Below, piece by piece: positions 36,386-45,776 of a DNA stretch of 64,000 bases. The position numbers and the translations under genes were made by a program. Each line of letters starts with the position of its first letter. Within the stretch, counting starts at the first letter, position 1. The stretch is from assembly GCF_000241525.1 (NCBI RefSeq), contig NZ_AHIL01000059.1, positions 33,314 to 97,313 on the forward strand, read 5' to 3'. This stretch comes from Comamonas testosteroni ATCC 11996 (GTDB lineage Bacteria > Pseudomonadota > Gammaproteobacteria > Burkholderiales > Burkholderiaceae_C). The notes below the pieces were generated by a model, which did no database searches, had not been told where the DNA came from, and worked only from the letters and a program-made list of their open reading frames with translations.

Positions 36386-37786
36386 TTAGCGCACCTCCTG
36401 CATTGCTCGGTAGGCCACCTCAAAGCGGGGGTCCAGCATGGCACCTACATTGCAGCGCGACCAAGGCGATGTCTGGCTCGGGTCGAGGCTGAAAACATGG
36501 CCCGGAGCCATGGTGACTTTGTGGGCGAGCAAACGCTCGGCTAGACGCACGGCATCGGGATTGCCGGGAAACGTGGCCCAGAGGTATAGCGACTGAGGGT
36601 TACGCGCGAACACCTCGCACTCGTGCATCTCCAACCAATCCAGCGCCTGCTCCGTTGCCTTGCCCAAACGTTGGCGCAATCGCACGAGATGCCGCTCGTA
36701 ATGGCCTTCGCGCAGCATCACATCGACCATGCGCTCGCAGTATTCGGATCCGCTCACATGGATCAGTGATCGCAAATCTGCCAGGTCGCTGGCTAAAGCA
36801 TCGCTGCAGGCGATGAATCCCACGCGAAGGGCTGCAGAAAACGACTTGGAAAAACTGCCTATATAGATCGTGCGTTCCAGCTGATCCAGCGTGGACAAAC
36901 GCACTGACGAAGTCGGTTTGAAATCGGCCAATGGGTCGTTCTCTACCAGCAAGAGGTTATGCCGTTCAGCAAGTTGCAGGACGCGGTAAGCCTTGGCAGC
37001 GCTGATGTCCGAGCCAGTGGGGTTGTGCGCCAGAGACTGGGTAAAGAACAAGCGCGGGCGCTCGGTCAACAGCAACTGTTCCAAAGCCTGGACATCAGGT
37101 CCATCGGCTTGCCTGGGGACTCCCAACACGCGCGCCCCTGCCAGCTTGAGCTTGCCAAACAGCAAATAGTAGCCAGGATCGTCTACCAGCACCGTCGCGC
37201 CGGGCGGGACGAAGTAGCGAATCACCAGATCCATGGCTTCATTCGCACCTTGGGTCAGGACCAGTTGCTGAGGTGTGACACCCAGGCCGAACACACCCAG
37301 CTTGCGTACCAGGCTATCGCGCAGCGGCGCATAGCCAAAGCGGCTGCCATAGCGAAACAGGGACCCCAGTCCGGTTCGCACCACTTTCTGGTGATAGCGA
37401 TCCATGCGCATATCTGCCAGCCACTCTATCGGCGGAAATCCATCGCCAACCGCGACAGCGTCTGGCTGGGTCTTGAGTTGCTCGCGCATCAACCAGACCA
37501 CATCCATCGCACGATTGAGCTGCCCTGCGTCTTCATCCTGAACCGCATGGCGTGCCTGCGGCTGAACATAAAAGCCAGCGCCGCGCCGGGACTCCACCAA
37601 GCCGCGCGAGACCAGAAGATCAAAGGCTGCCACCACGGTGTTTTTGGCGTAACTGTGCAAATGCGCCAGCTCACGCAAGGACGGCAGCTTGTCCCCTGCT
37701 CGATACACGCCATCGGTTATTTGCTGCCCTATCAAATCAGCTAAACGCTCTGCAATAGGGGCCTGACGCTTGCTACCACCCGCCAT
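36386..37786 (-). CDS. MocR-type GntR regulator of mevalonate genes
   Basis: A 466-residue GntR/MocR protein. A wHTH ([20 protein letters not shown]) occupies residues 1-80; a fold-type I aminotransferase-like domain follows with NPTGSDIS and the PLP-Lys region [16 protein letters not shown]. It is divergent from the HMG-CoA reductase gene; the gap holds a perfect 12-bp inverted repeat. It therefore probably controls mevalonate catabolism, using PLP or an aldimine with an unknown effector, which is unusual for a pathway without an amine. Confidence 0.85.
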   Translation of the reverse strand: MAGGSKRQAPIAERLADLIGQQITDGVYRAGDKLPSLRELAHLHSYAKNTVVAAFDLLVSRGLVESRRGAGFYVQPQARHAVQDEDAGQLNRAMDVVWLMREQLKTQPDAVAVGDGFPPIEWLADMRMDRYHQKVVRTGLGSLFRYGSRFGYAPLRDSLVRKLGVFGLGVTPQQLVLTQGANEAMDLVIRYFVPPGATVLVDDPGYYLLFGKLKLAGARVLGVPRQADGPDVQALEQLLLTERPRLFFTQSLAHNPTGSDISAAKAYRVLQLAERHNLLLVENDPLADFKPTSSVRLSTLDQLERTIYIGSFSKSFSAALRVGFIACSDALASDLADLRSLIHVSGSEYCERMVDVMLREGHYERHLVRLRQRLGKATEQALDWLEMHECEVFARNPQSLYLWATFPGNPDAVRLAERLLAHKVTMAPGHVFSLDPSQTSPWSRCNVGAMLDPRFEVAYRAMQEVR

Positions 37787-37862
37787 TCAAGTCTCCTGGA
37801 TCGTGAGTTGCCAGTATGTATGCAGATGGGTCCAATGTTGCATCGCGGCAGTACTGTTCTTG

Positions 37863-37894
37863 CAAACTGTACCTGTATTAAAAGGTACAGTTTG
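37863..37894. promoter_or_regulatory. MocR-type operator in the mva promoter
   Basis: Perfect inverted repeat CAAACTGTACCT (37863-37874) / AGGTACAGTTTG (37883-37894) with an 8-bp spacer; CTGTACC/GGTACAG halves are typical of MocR sites. A further TACTGTTC half lies just upstream. Confidence 0.65.
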
Positions 37895-37957
37895 AATAAA
37901 TTCTCGGCCAACCGTCCCCTTGTATTGATATCCAGATTTGGATCTGTAGGAGTTTTC

Positions 37958-39247
37958 ATGGCCGTCGATTCGCGTCTTCCCAATTTCCGAGCTCTCACCC
38001 CCGCACAGCGCTGGGAGCATGTCGCCACCGCGTGCAATCTCAGCGCCGAAGAACGCAATCTACTGACCCAGGCAGGCGCCCTGCCCGCCGCCTTGGCTGA
38101 CGGCATGATCGAGAATGTGGTGGGCACGTTCGAGCTACCCATGGGTGTCGCAGGCAACTTCCGCATCAACGGCCGCGATGTGCTGATTCCGCTCGCAGTG
38201 GAAGAGCCTTCCATCATTGCTGCTGCATCGTATATGGCCAAGCTGGCCCGTGAAGACGGGGGCTTTGAAACATCGAGCACCTTGCCGCTGATGCGTGCGC
38301 AGGTGCAAATCGTCGGCATCAGCGACCCCTATGGTGCAAGGCTGGCATTGTTCAAGGCCCGCGATGAAATCCTCGCGCAAGCCAATAGCCGAGACAAGGT
38401 GCTGATCAGCCTGGGCGGCGGCTGCAAGGACATCGAAATCCATGTCTTCCCCGATTCTCCACGCGGCCCCATGGTCGTGATGCACTTGATCGTGGACGTG
38501 CGCGATGCCATGGGTGCCAACACCGTGAACACCATGGCTGAATCGGTCTCGCCACTGGTGGAAAAGATTACCGGTGGTTCGGTGCGCCTGCGCATTCTCT
38601 CGAACCTGGCAGATCTGCGCCTGGCCCGTGCTCGTGTACGCCTGACACCGCAAACCTTGGCCACCAAAGAGCGCAGCGGCGAAGCAATTATTGAAGGCGT
38701 GCTCGACGCCTACACTTTCGCCGCCATTGACCCCTACCGCGCCGCCACCCACAACAAGGGCATCATGAACGGCATCGACCCCGTCATCGTCGCTACTGGC
38801 AACGATTGGCGCGCAGTGGAAGCCGGTGCCCATGCCTATGCCAGCCGCAACGGCCAATACACCTCGCTGACGCACTGGGAAAAAGACAATGCCGGCGCTT
38901 TGGTGGGAACCATCGAGCTGCCCATGCCCGTGGGCTTGGTGGGTGGTGCCACCAAGACCCATCCGCTGGCGCGTCTGGCGCTCAAGATCATGGAGGTGAA
39001 GTCTGCCCAGGAACTGGGCGAGATTGCCGCCGCCGTGGGTCTGGCCCAGAACCTGGGTGCCTTGCGCGCGCTAGCCACCGAAGGCATTCAGCGCGGCCAT
39101 ATGGCACTTCACGCTCGCAATATTGCGCTGGTCGCAGGTGCCGTGGGTGAAGAAGTAGAGATCGTCGCCAAGCGCCTGGCTGCCGAGCATGACGTGCGCA
39201 CCGATCGCGCACTGGAAGTGCTGCAAGAAATTCGCGCCCAGCGCTAA
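37958..39247 (+). CDS. mvaA: Class II (degradative) HMG-CoA reductase
   Basis: A 429-residue protein from the ATG at 37958 (after TAGGAG). All catalytic residues of the Pseudomonas mevalonii enzyme are at the same numbers: Glu83 ([11 protein letters not shown]), Lys267 (HNKGIMNG), Asp283 (VATGNDWR) and His381 ([10 protein letters not shown]). Asp146, which favours NAD(H), is also present. In vivo it oxidises mevalonate with CoA to HMG-CoA. It leads a cluster of transporter genes and mvaB, and a terminator-like hairpin follows it. No mevalonate biosynthetic genes are nearby, supporting the catabolic role. Confidence 0.93.
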   Translation: MAVDSRLPNFRALTPAQRWEHVATACNLSAEERNLLTQAGALPAALADGMIENVVGTFELPMGVAGNFRINGRDVLIPLAVEEPSIIAAASYMAKLAREDGGFETSSTLPLMRAQVQIVGISDPYGARLALFKARDEILAQANSRDKVLISLGGGCKDIEIHVFPDSPRGPMVVMHLIVDVRDAMGANTVNTMAESVSPLVEKITGGSVRLRILSNLADLRLARARVRLTPQTLATKERSGEAIIEGVLDAYTFAAIDPYRAATHNKGIMNGIDPVIVATGNDWRAVEAGAHAYASRNGQYTSLTHWEKDNAGALVGTIELPMPVGLVGGATKTHPLARLALKIMEVKSAQELGEIAAAVGLAQNLGALRALATEGIQRGHMALHARNIALVAGAVGEEVEIVAKRLAAEHDVRTDRALEVLQEIRAQR

Positions 39248-39256
39248 GCATCCTCA

Positions 39257-39290
39257 GCCTCGCCAGGCACATCCGGGCGAGGCTTTTTTT
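39257..39290 (+). terminator. Rho-independent terminator after mvaA
   Basis: GCCTCGCC (39257-39264) pairs with GGCGAGGC (39276-39283) and is followed by seven T residues. Being inside the cluster, it may lower expression of the transporter relative to mvaA. Confidence 0.8.
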
Positions 39291-39329
39291 ACCCAAAACG
39301 GGAACAACAACAAGCAAGGAGACAAGGCT

Positions 39330-39773
39330 ATGAGTTCCGACAAGCAAGCCTCGCACTGGCAACTCGCTGAGGTCTGGGGTGATACCGTCGACCTCAAGCA
39401 CCTGAGCTGGTCCATCCTGATTGGCATCGGCATCAGCGTGCTCGGATTTTTTGCAGCCAGCCGTTGGCTGAGCTCGGTGGTCGAGTCCAAACAGCTGGCT
39501 CATGCCTACGCCATGCTCGCTGGCCTGGCAGGCTGTGTGCTGGCTGGCGTTATTTGCGCCCGCATCTTCCCACCCAAACGTGTGGTGACCGAAGAAGACA
39601 TCTCCAGCAACCCCGAGTGGCGCGCCGAGGTGCTGCGTGAGCTGGAGCAGCAGCCCGGTGGTCTGGGTTCGGTGTCTGACCTGCCCCCAGTCGTGGTGCA
39701 GGAGCTCAAGGAACTCAAGCTCTACGAGCTTTTCGTCACGCCCCAGGCCTCCCAAAGCCGTGATGGCCAATAA
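39330..39773 (+). CDS. Small two-helix membrane protein (TctB-like partner)
   Basis: A 147-residue protein from the ATG at 39330 (AAGGAGACAAGGCT). Two transmembrane helices (LSWSILIGIGISVLGFFAAS and AYAMLAGLAGCVLAGVICAR) are followed by a charged cytoplasmic tail. It ends 18 bp before the TctA-like gene. Ordinary TctB proteins have four helices, so this is a reduced or different small subunit. Its function is inferred from position only. Confidence 0.6.
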   Translation: MSSDKQASHWQLAEVWGDTVDLKHLSWSILIGIGISVLGFFAASRWLSSVVESKQLAHAYAMLAGLAGCVLAGVICARIFPPKRVVTEEDISSNPEWRAEVLRELEQQPGGLGSVSDLPPVVVQELKELKLYELFVTPQASQSRDGQ

Positions 39774-39790
39774 CCCAAGGAGTACACGGC

Positions 39791-41173
39791 ATGGATCCTC
39801 AACTCATTGAACAAATCGGCGTCGCTGCGGGCATGGGCCTGATCGGCGCCATCGTCTTTGCTGCAATCGGACTGGTTTCCGGCACCGACGAAACAACGAC
39901 ACTGGCACCACTCACTCTGCTTGTCGTTTTGCTCGGCGTTCCGCCTGCAGGCGTCTTTACCTTCTTTCTGGCTGGTGCCGTTGCCAAGCACATGACCCAC
40001 GCCGTTCCGACAGCGCTGCTGGGCATTCCCGGAGATACACTCGCCACGCCTTTGCTACAGGATGCAGACTTGCTGCGCAAACTTGGCGTGCCGCATATTG
40101 CCTTGCGCAAAATGGTCTCGGGCGCCATTGTCGCGGCCTTTGTCGCCGTGCCGCTGGCGGTGCTGTTTGCCGTGATGCTGGCGCCGTTCGGCTCAACCAT
40201 TACCAAGACTGCACCCTGGATTTTTCTGGCCGCAGCCGTGCTGATTGCTTATTTCTCCAAAGGCCGCTGGGGTGCAATTGCTTTGCTCGTGCCTTTTGTG
40301 GTGGTGATTCTGGCTCTGCAGGCACTGACTGCCAAGTACGACACCAAGCTCAGCATCAGCTACTTCCTGGGTATCGCCATTGGACCTCTGGTCGCAGATC
40401 TCTTTACCGTCATGGCGCCCGCAGGCCGCAAGAGCATGTTGCGCGACAAGGTTCGCCAGTTCAACCTGGCTCCCGATGTCAAGGGTTGGTCGGGCTACTT
40501 CCCCAACCCTCTCAAGGTGCTGGATCGCACCCAGACACGTTGGACATTGACAACTGCCGCCATTTCCAGCGCAACCTTTGTATTCAGCCCTGTGGCCATG
40601 ACCGTGGTGCTGGGCGAGTTGGTGGGCTCTCGCATCAAACACGCTTATCACCGCCTGACCACGGTGCTCAGCGCTCGTAACGGCGTGACGGAAGCCACCT
40701 ACATTGCTGAAGCGCTGATCCCGCTGATCGCCTTCGGTTTGCCCTTGAGTCCTGTGGCTGCCGGCCCTGCTGCACCATTGTTCAATGCACCTCCACGCTT
40801 TACGGTGGATGCTGCTACGGGCCAGACCCACAATCTGCACAACCTGCTGAGCCACTGGGAGTTTCTGGGCTACGGCATGTTGTCGGTGTTGCTTGCCGCT
40901 GTGGTGTCCTATCCGTTTGCAATGAACTACGCGCGCCGTGCTGCAATGTTTGTCTCGCGCAAAGTCAGCCACGAAGCCATCATTGCCACCTTTGTCGGCC
41001 TGATCATCGTGATCAGCGTCTGGGAAGGCGGTCTGCTGGGTCTGCTGGTGATCTTGACCATGGGCCTCATGGGTGGCCTGCTCTCACGCACCTTCGGCTT
41101 TAACACCGGCGTGCAGTTCATGGGCTATTACACAGCCGTGCTCAGCGTTCCTGCGCTGCTCAAGCTGTTCTGA
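39791..41173 (+). CDS. TctA-like permease, putative mevalonate importer
   Basis: A 460-residue membrane protein of the tripartite tricarboxylate transporter TctA group: GLIGAIVFAAIGLVSGTDET, TALLGIPGDTLATPLLQDAD (the conserved GIPGD), and GLPLSPVAAGPAAPLF, with about eleven helices. Located between mvaA and mvaB, so mevalonate uptake is the likely role. No TctC binding protein is in the cluster, which is not the usual set. Sequence is somewhat divergent from standard TctA (GSVIGLLPGxG is changed). Confidence 0.75.
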   Translation: MDPQLIEQIGVAAGMGLIGAIVFAAIGLVSGTDETTTLAPLTLLVVLLGVPPAGVFTFFLAGAVAKHMTHAVPTALLGIPGDTLATPLLQDADLLRKLGVPHIALRKMVSGAIVAAFVAVPLAVLFAVMLAPFGSTITKTAPWIFLAAAVLIAYFSKGRWGAIALLVPFVVVILALQALTAKYDTKLSISYFLGIAIGPLVADLFTVMAPAGRKSMLRDKVRQFNLAPDVKGWSGYFPNPLKVLDRTQTRWTLTTAAISSATFVFSPVAMTVVLGELVGSRIKHAYHRLTTVLSARNGVTEATYIAEALIPLIAFGLPLSPVAAGPAAPLFNAPPRFTVDAATGQTHNLHNLLSHWEFLGYGMLSVLLAAVVSYPFAMNYARRAAMFVSRKVSHEAIIATFVGLIIVISVWEGGLLGLLVILTMGLMGGLLSRTFGFNTGVQFMGYYTAVLSVPALLKLF

Positions 41174-41187
41174 AAGCGAGGGCAGCA

Positions 41188-42081
41188 ATGTCGAATGCAT
41201 CAGAGCGCCGGGTCAAGATCGTGGAAGTCGGGCCACGCGACGGCCTGCAAAACGAAAAGCTGCCTGTGCCATTGAATGCCAAGGTCGAGCTGATCAACCA
41301 GCTCAGCGGCGCAGGCCTGCGCTTTATCGAGGCGGCTTCGTTTGTGTCGCCCAAATGGGTGCCGCAAATGGCCGGTAGCGCCGAAGTGATGGCCTTGATC
41401 GACCGTAGCCCTGGAGTTCGTTACAGCGCACTGACGCCCAACCTGCAAGGGCTGGAAGCTGCTCTGACTGCTCGCTGTGACGAGGTGGCGGTCTTTGGTG
41501 CGGCTTCGGAGACCTTCTCGCAACGCAATATCAATTGCAGCATTGCGCAGAGTCTGGATCGCTTCAGGCCTGTGGTGCAGAAGGCGCTGGAGGCTGGCGT
41601 CCCTGTGCGTGGCTATGTGTCCTGCGTGTTGGGTTGCCCCTATGAAGGCGATGTTGCTGCAGAGGCCGTCTTGCAGGTTGCGCAAGAGCTTTTGGCCATG
41701 GGGTGCCATGAGATTTCTCTGGGCGATACGATTGGCCGCGGCTCGCCCGAGTCCACACGCAAGCTGCTGGAAGTCTGCCTCAGGGACCTTCCCAGCGCGC
41801 GCCTGGCGGGCCATTTTCACGATACCTATGGTATGGCTGAAGCCAATGTCTGCGCTTCTCTGGAGATGGGACTGCGCATTTTCGACAGCTCTGTGGCGGG
41901 CTTGGGCGGCTGCCCCTATGCTCAAGGAGCATCAGGCAATCTGGCTACCGAAAAGCTGATCCATGCCTTGCATGCCATGGGCTATGAGACCGGCGTAGAT
42001 ATGTCCAGGGTTCAAGCCGCAGGTCGCTATATCCGACAAGTGCTGGGCGATTTGCATGACCAGCAAGAGGTGCCGCACTGA
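41188..42081 (+). CDS. mvaB: HMG-CoA lyase
   Basis: A 297-residue TIM-barrel lyase. Catalytic Arg17-Asp18 (EVGPRDGLQNEK), the metal ligands in GHFHDTYG, and the Cys loop GLGGCPYAQGASGNLATE are all present. It splits HMG-CoA into acetyl-CoA and acetoacetate, completing mevalonate degradation with mvaA. The start follows AGCGAGGGCAGC, 15 bp after the permease gene. A perfect 30-bp palindromic terminator follows. Confidence 0.92.
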   Translation: MSNASERRVKIVEVGPRDGLQNEKLPVPLNAKVELINQLSGAGLRFIEAASFVSPKWVPQMAGSAEVMALIDRSPGVRYSALTPNLQGLEAALTARCDEVAVFGAASETFSQRNINCSIAQSLDRFRPVVQKALEAGVPVRGYVSCVLGCPYEGDVAAEAVLQVAQELLAMGCHEISLGDTIGRGSPESTRKLLEVCLRDLPSARLAGHFHDTYGMAEANVCASLEMGLRIFDSSVAGLGGCPYAQGASGNLATEKLIHALHAMGYETGVDMSRVQAAGRYIRQVLGDLHDQQEVPH

Positions 42082-42110
42082 AACCTGCGCTTCTACATGA
42101 GCACCAGCGC

Positions 42111-42140
42111 AAAAAGGCCTTGAGATCTCAAGGCCTTTTT
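42111..42140. terminator. Terminator after mvaB
   Basis: Perfect palindrome, AAAAAGGCCTTGAGA and its reverse complement TCTCAAGGCCTTTTT, with A and T tracts on either side; works in both directions between mvaB and the converging gene at 42351. Confidence 0.9.
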
Positions 42141-42350
42141 ATTCGAAGGCGTCAAAGCCCGCAGTCAGAGCAAATCCCGACTTCTACACGCAAGTCTGCC
42201 ATGCGCTGCAGCAGTCGCTGACGTCTCTGAGATGAGCTGCCTCAACCCACCAGAGAGAAGCTTCTGGCTGTCTTGCACCTCAGTTATTGCGATGACTGGC
42301 TCATGCTCGTCAGCAGAGTCGATTGTGGTGCGCTTCCAGCGCCAGCCAAC

Positions 42351-42989
42351 TCACCTCCCCTCTTGCTGAGGGACAGTAAAACTAAGCGTCGCGGTATAGC
42401 GTACATCGTTGTATTTCTTACCGCCCACAGTAACCACTGCATCATTGACACGAGCCGATACCTCCAGCACATACAGGCCAGGAAAAGACGGCGTGAAGCT
42501 CACCGTACCGTCCTTTGACGGGGTCAGTGAACGGCGCCACCCTTCCCCCGTTTCGATATTCACCTGACTGGCTGCGACGGGCCGCCCCTTGAACATCAAT
42601 CGAAAGGTGTTTCCGTCAGGGAGGGTAGGAACCAGCTCCAAGTCGTTCCTGGCCTGAATGTCCTGGCGACCGTAGCGAGCTTGATAGTAGGTAAGAACTC
42701 CATCATCAAGCCCGGTTGCAGAGAAGCGCAGATCGCTGATGGGCCTTGTAACAGCGATATGGTTGATCGCAGTCTGAATTGGCAATGATTTGCCATCAGC
42801 TTGCATTGCCTTGGGCTCCAGCAACGCAGGCAACTTGTCTAATGGCTTGTGTAACTCTCCTACGTAGGCTCGGACCTCCGCCCCGTCGGGCTGCACCCAG
42901 AGATACTCCGCTTGTGCCTGTGCTGGGCACCATAGGCCACTGATTAGCAGGCACAAGGCCATTCGATGAAATACAGGAAGCAATTGCAC
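42351..42989 (-). CDS. DUF4198-like exported protein
   Basis: A 212-residue protein with a signal peptide (MALCLLISGLWCPAQAQAEY). The mature part is DUF4198-like: opening EYLWVQPDGAEVRAYVGELH and a C-terminal Ig-like segment (PSFPGLYVLEVSARVN, ATLSFTVPQQ). DUF4198 proteins are periplasmic partners in metal or siderophore uptake loci. It is 244 bp downstream of the receptor gene, same strand, supporting such a role. Confidence 0.65.
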   Translation of the reverse strand: MQLLPVFHRMALCLLISGLWCPAQAQAEYLWVQPDGAEVRAYVGELHKPLDKLPALLEPKAMQADGKSLPIQTAINHIAVTRPISDLRFSATGLDDGVLTYYQARYGRQDIQARNDLELVPTLPDGNTFRLMFKGRPVAASQVNIETGEGWRRSLTPSKDGTVSFTPSFPGLYVLEVSARVNDAVVTVGGKKYNDVRYTATLSFTVPQQEGR

Positions 42990-43233
42990 TCAGCGATCCT
43001 CATCTTGAAGGTTGTATTCAATCCGCTCGGCGTCTTGGTGCCTTTTGGATTTCTCCCTGTTCGACAATGGCCTGCAGTCCAGGCCCTGCGTCGAATAGCA
43101 CATAACAAAGGCTGGGCAGGTTGATTGCCGGTCAGCGCGGAGTTTCTATCCGCCTTGCCCAGAATCAGTGGAGGTCCATCATGGCGAGCTCCACGACAGC
43201 GAAGTACCGACGTTCAACTTTGAATATCGGCAC

Positions 43234-45648
43234 TCAGAAGTCATAACGCATTCCTACATTTACGCTGCGCGGAGCACCCCAGGTGTAGAACAAGCCTGCT
43301 GCGGTAAAGTTGGTGAGCCCGGCCATGTACTTCTTGTCCAGTGCATTGTTCACGTTCAGGCTGAACGACAGGTGCTTATCGACCTGATAGCGCGCCATCA
43401 GGTCCAGCACCGCATAACCTCTCTGCGACAAAGTGGCAGCGCTATTGCTCATCGAGGTCTTGCCCTGCCAGCGTGTGGCCGCTCCCACAGTCAGTCCCCG
43501 CAACGAGCCTTGGTCAAAGCGATAGGTCGTGCCGAGCTTGAACTGGTACTTGGGATATTGACTGGCGCTGGTGAGCGAGCTGCTTTGCTGCACCAGACTG
43601 CCCTGCGCTTGCCAGCCGCGCGCGAGTTCGCCCGCCAACTCCAGCTCCCAGCCACGCCGCGTTGCAGACGAGACCGCACGGTAGGCCGTAGTGCCCGCAG
43701 GAGTGAGATCACCGCTTTCCTCTGCGGTGTTTTTCGTCTTCATCCAGAAATGAGCGATGCTGGCGTTCAAGCGCTTGTCGAAAAATTCGGCCTTGGCGCC
43801 GACCTCATAAGTGTTGCCCTCCTCCGGTGCCAGCGTTGAACCCCGCGCATCCTGAGCCGTCTGCGGCTGGAAAATGTTGGCATAGCTTGCGTACAGCGAC
43901 ACGTTCGGCTGCACCTCGTAGACCAACCCAGCGTACGGGGTGATCACGCCGTTCTCCTTCATGTCATAGTTCCACCAGTAGGGTGTGATGTCACGCTCTT
44001 CAAACCGTGTGACGCGTAAGCCCGTGATCAACTGCAGAGGATCAGCCACCCGGAAGCGTCCCGCAGCATAGGCATAACGCTGCTTCTGACTGAATTTGTT
44101 GTTGCCGTAGTTCAAGACACTGAAATCAGGCTGAGGCAGCGCAGCGCCCCCCTGTGCCATGTTGATGCCGAGATTGCCAAGCGGCACCAGGTTCAACGCA
44201 TTCAGCGGCAATTGCACATTGCTGTGAAAGCGCGATACGCCTGCGCCGGCCAGAATTTCATGCGAGCGGCCCAACAGCTCGAATGACCCCTTCACATCCA
44301 GATTGACGCTCCAGTTATCGGTCTCCATGTTGCGCCACCGGCCAAAGCTTGCGCGGTCCTGGTCGTAGAAGTAGCCAGCCTTCATATCGTCCATGGATAC
44401 GTTCTGATGTGAGAACTTGAGCGTGGCTGTCCAGTCATCCGCCAGACGTTGCTCCAGACTGCCGAAGATATTGAGACCCTTTTGGGAATATCCGCCCCAG
44501 GGGGCACCGGTGTTGAAAGAGCGCGGCATCCACGCCACCTCGCCACCTGTTCGCGTGTAGCGCTGGATCGGCTGCGTAGTGCCGATACCTTGTGCATCGC
44601 GTTCGCGATAAGTCATACCGAGGTTGAGGAGTGTGCTGGGAGTGAGGTCCGCTTCGAGTGCCCCGAACAGCATCTTGCTGCTGCTCTTTTCATGGTCGCG
44701 GAATCCCCCTGCATCCATGGCAGAAGCGACCAGACGCCCCCGTACCGTGCCCGCCTCGTTCAATGGACCGCTCACATCGGCCTGTGTTCGATAAGTGTCC
44801 CAGCTCCCCGCATTGGCACGCACGCTGGCCTGAAATTCGCGGGTCGGGCGCTTACGGATCATGTTCACCGTGGCGCCATAGTCGCCCTTGCCGACAACCA
44901 GACCGGATGAACCCTTGAGGACTTCGATCCGGTCGATCTCAGCCATATCGTCGAGCGAAAACATGGTGCTGGTCAGGTAATACCAGCCGCTGCTCAGCTG
45001 TGCCATGCCATCGGTCTGCAGGTTTACCTTTGCCCCACGCGCTTGAAAGTCAGTGGCATTGTTCTGCCTGTAGACGGCGATGCCAGGTGTCTGCTCCATC
45101 ACATCGGTCAGCGTCTCCAGCTTGAAGTCATCCATGCGCTGACGCGTCATGACGGTCACGGATTGAGGTGTCTCGCGTAGCGAGAGATTCAGGCCCGTTG
45201 CCGTCCGGCTGGGACCCGTCTGGGTGTAGCTGCCCGTGCCCTCGGTAACGCCGTCCCTCTCAAGCTGTGCAGTCACCGTGACTGTGGCCAGCGATGCGGA
45301 ATCATCGTTTGACGCGATGGCCTTGATGATCAGACCACCCCCTTGAGTCACGGCGACCAAACCGCTTCCAGCCAGCATCTGCTCTACAGCCTGCTTCAGC
45401 GTGAGTGCTCCATGGACGGGGCGCGCGGTCTTGCCGACAACCAACGCGGGAGCAAACCCGATCGAGGTGCCAGAGGCTGCTGCCAGCTCGTTGAGTGCGC
45501 TCCCCAATGGCTGGGAAGTGATCGAGAAACTGATGCTTTTTGCACTATCAGCAGCGGATTGCGCCTTCGCAATCACCGGGGAGAGGACTGCCAGGGCTGC
45601 GGCCAAAGCAAGAGGAGCGGGCTGGAAATGAGGCTGCGTGAAGCGCAT
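43234..45648 (-). CDS. TonB-dependent siderophore receptor with STN signalling domain
   Basis: An 804-residue receptor. Signal peptide ends near AKAQSAADSA; residues 40-105 are the STN (secretin/TonB N-terminal) domain (FSITSQPLGSALNELAAASG, TLKQAVEQMLAGSGLV), which talks to FecR. Then a TonB-box region (TVTVTAQLER), plug (PQSVTVMTRQRMDDF, IDRIEVLKGSSGLVVG) and a 22-strand barrel ending in GMRYDF. Siderophore class is FpvA/FhuE-like; ligand unknown. It lies 128 bp downstream of fecR and is expected to be transcribed by the adjacent ECF sigma factor. Confidence 0.92.
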   Translation of the reverse strand: MRFTQPHFQPAPLALAAALAVLSPVIAKAQSAADSAKSISFSITSQPLGSALNELAAASGTSIGFAPALVVGKTARPVHGALTLKQAVEQMLAGSGLVAVTQGGGLIIKAIASNDDSASLATVTVTAQLERDGVTEGTGSYTQTGPSRTATGLNLSLRETPQSVTVMTRQRMDDFKLETLTDVMEQTPGIAVYRQNNATDFQARGAKVNLQTDGMAQLSSGWYYLTSTMFSLDDMAEIDRIEVLKGSSGLVVGKGDYGATVNMIRKRPTREFQASVRANAGSWDTYRTQADVSGPLNEAGTVRGRLVASAMDAGGFRDHEKSSSKMLFGALEADLTPSTLLNLGMTYRERDAQGIGTTQPIQRYTRTGGEVAWMPRSFNTGAPWGGYSQKGLNIFGSLEQRLADDWTATLKFSHQNVSMDDMKAGYFYDQDRASFGRWRNMETDNWSVNLDVKGSFELLGRSHEILAGAGVSRFHSNVQLPLNALNLVPLGNLGINMAQGGAALPQPDFSVLNYGNNKFSQKQRYAYAAGRFRVADPLQLITGLRVTRFEERDITPYWWNYDMKENGVITPYAGLVYEVQPNVSLYASYANIFQPQTAQDARGSTLAPEEGNTYEVGAKAEFFDKRLNASIAHFWMKTKNTAEESGDLTPAGTTAYRAVSSATRRGWELELAGELARGWQAQGSLVQQSSSLTSASQYPKYQFKLGTTYRFDQGSLRGLTVGAATRWQGKTSMSNSAATLSQRGYAVLDLMARYQVDKHLSFSLNVNNALDKKYMAGLTNFTAAGLFYTWGAPRSVNVGMRYDF

Positions 45649-45776
45649 GGAGAGGGATTCCGAACGTCGAGTAATGAATGAAAATGAAACTCACTACTCT
45701 TTAAGACGCATCAGATCACCAGAACTACACCCCTAGTCCGAAAAAATTCAAAATGGCCGCATTGAGCATGAAGTGC

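Noticed and set aside
42990..43233. Possible small gene between the receptor and the DUF4198-like gene
   Set aside because: Only broken frames are found; no motif supports a gene.
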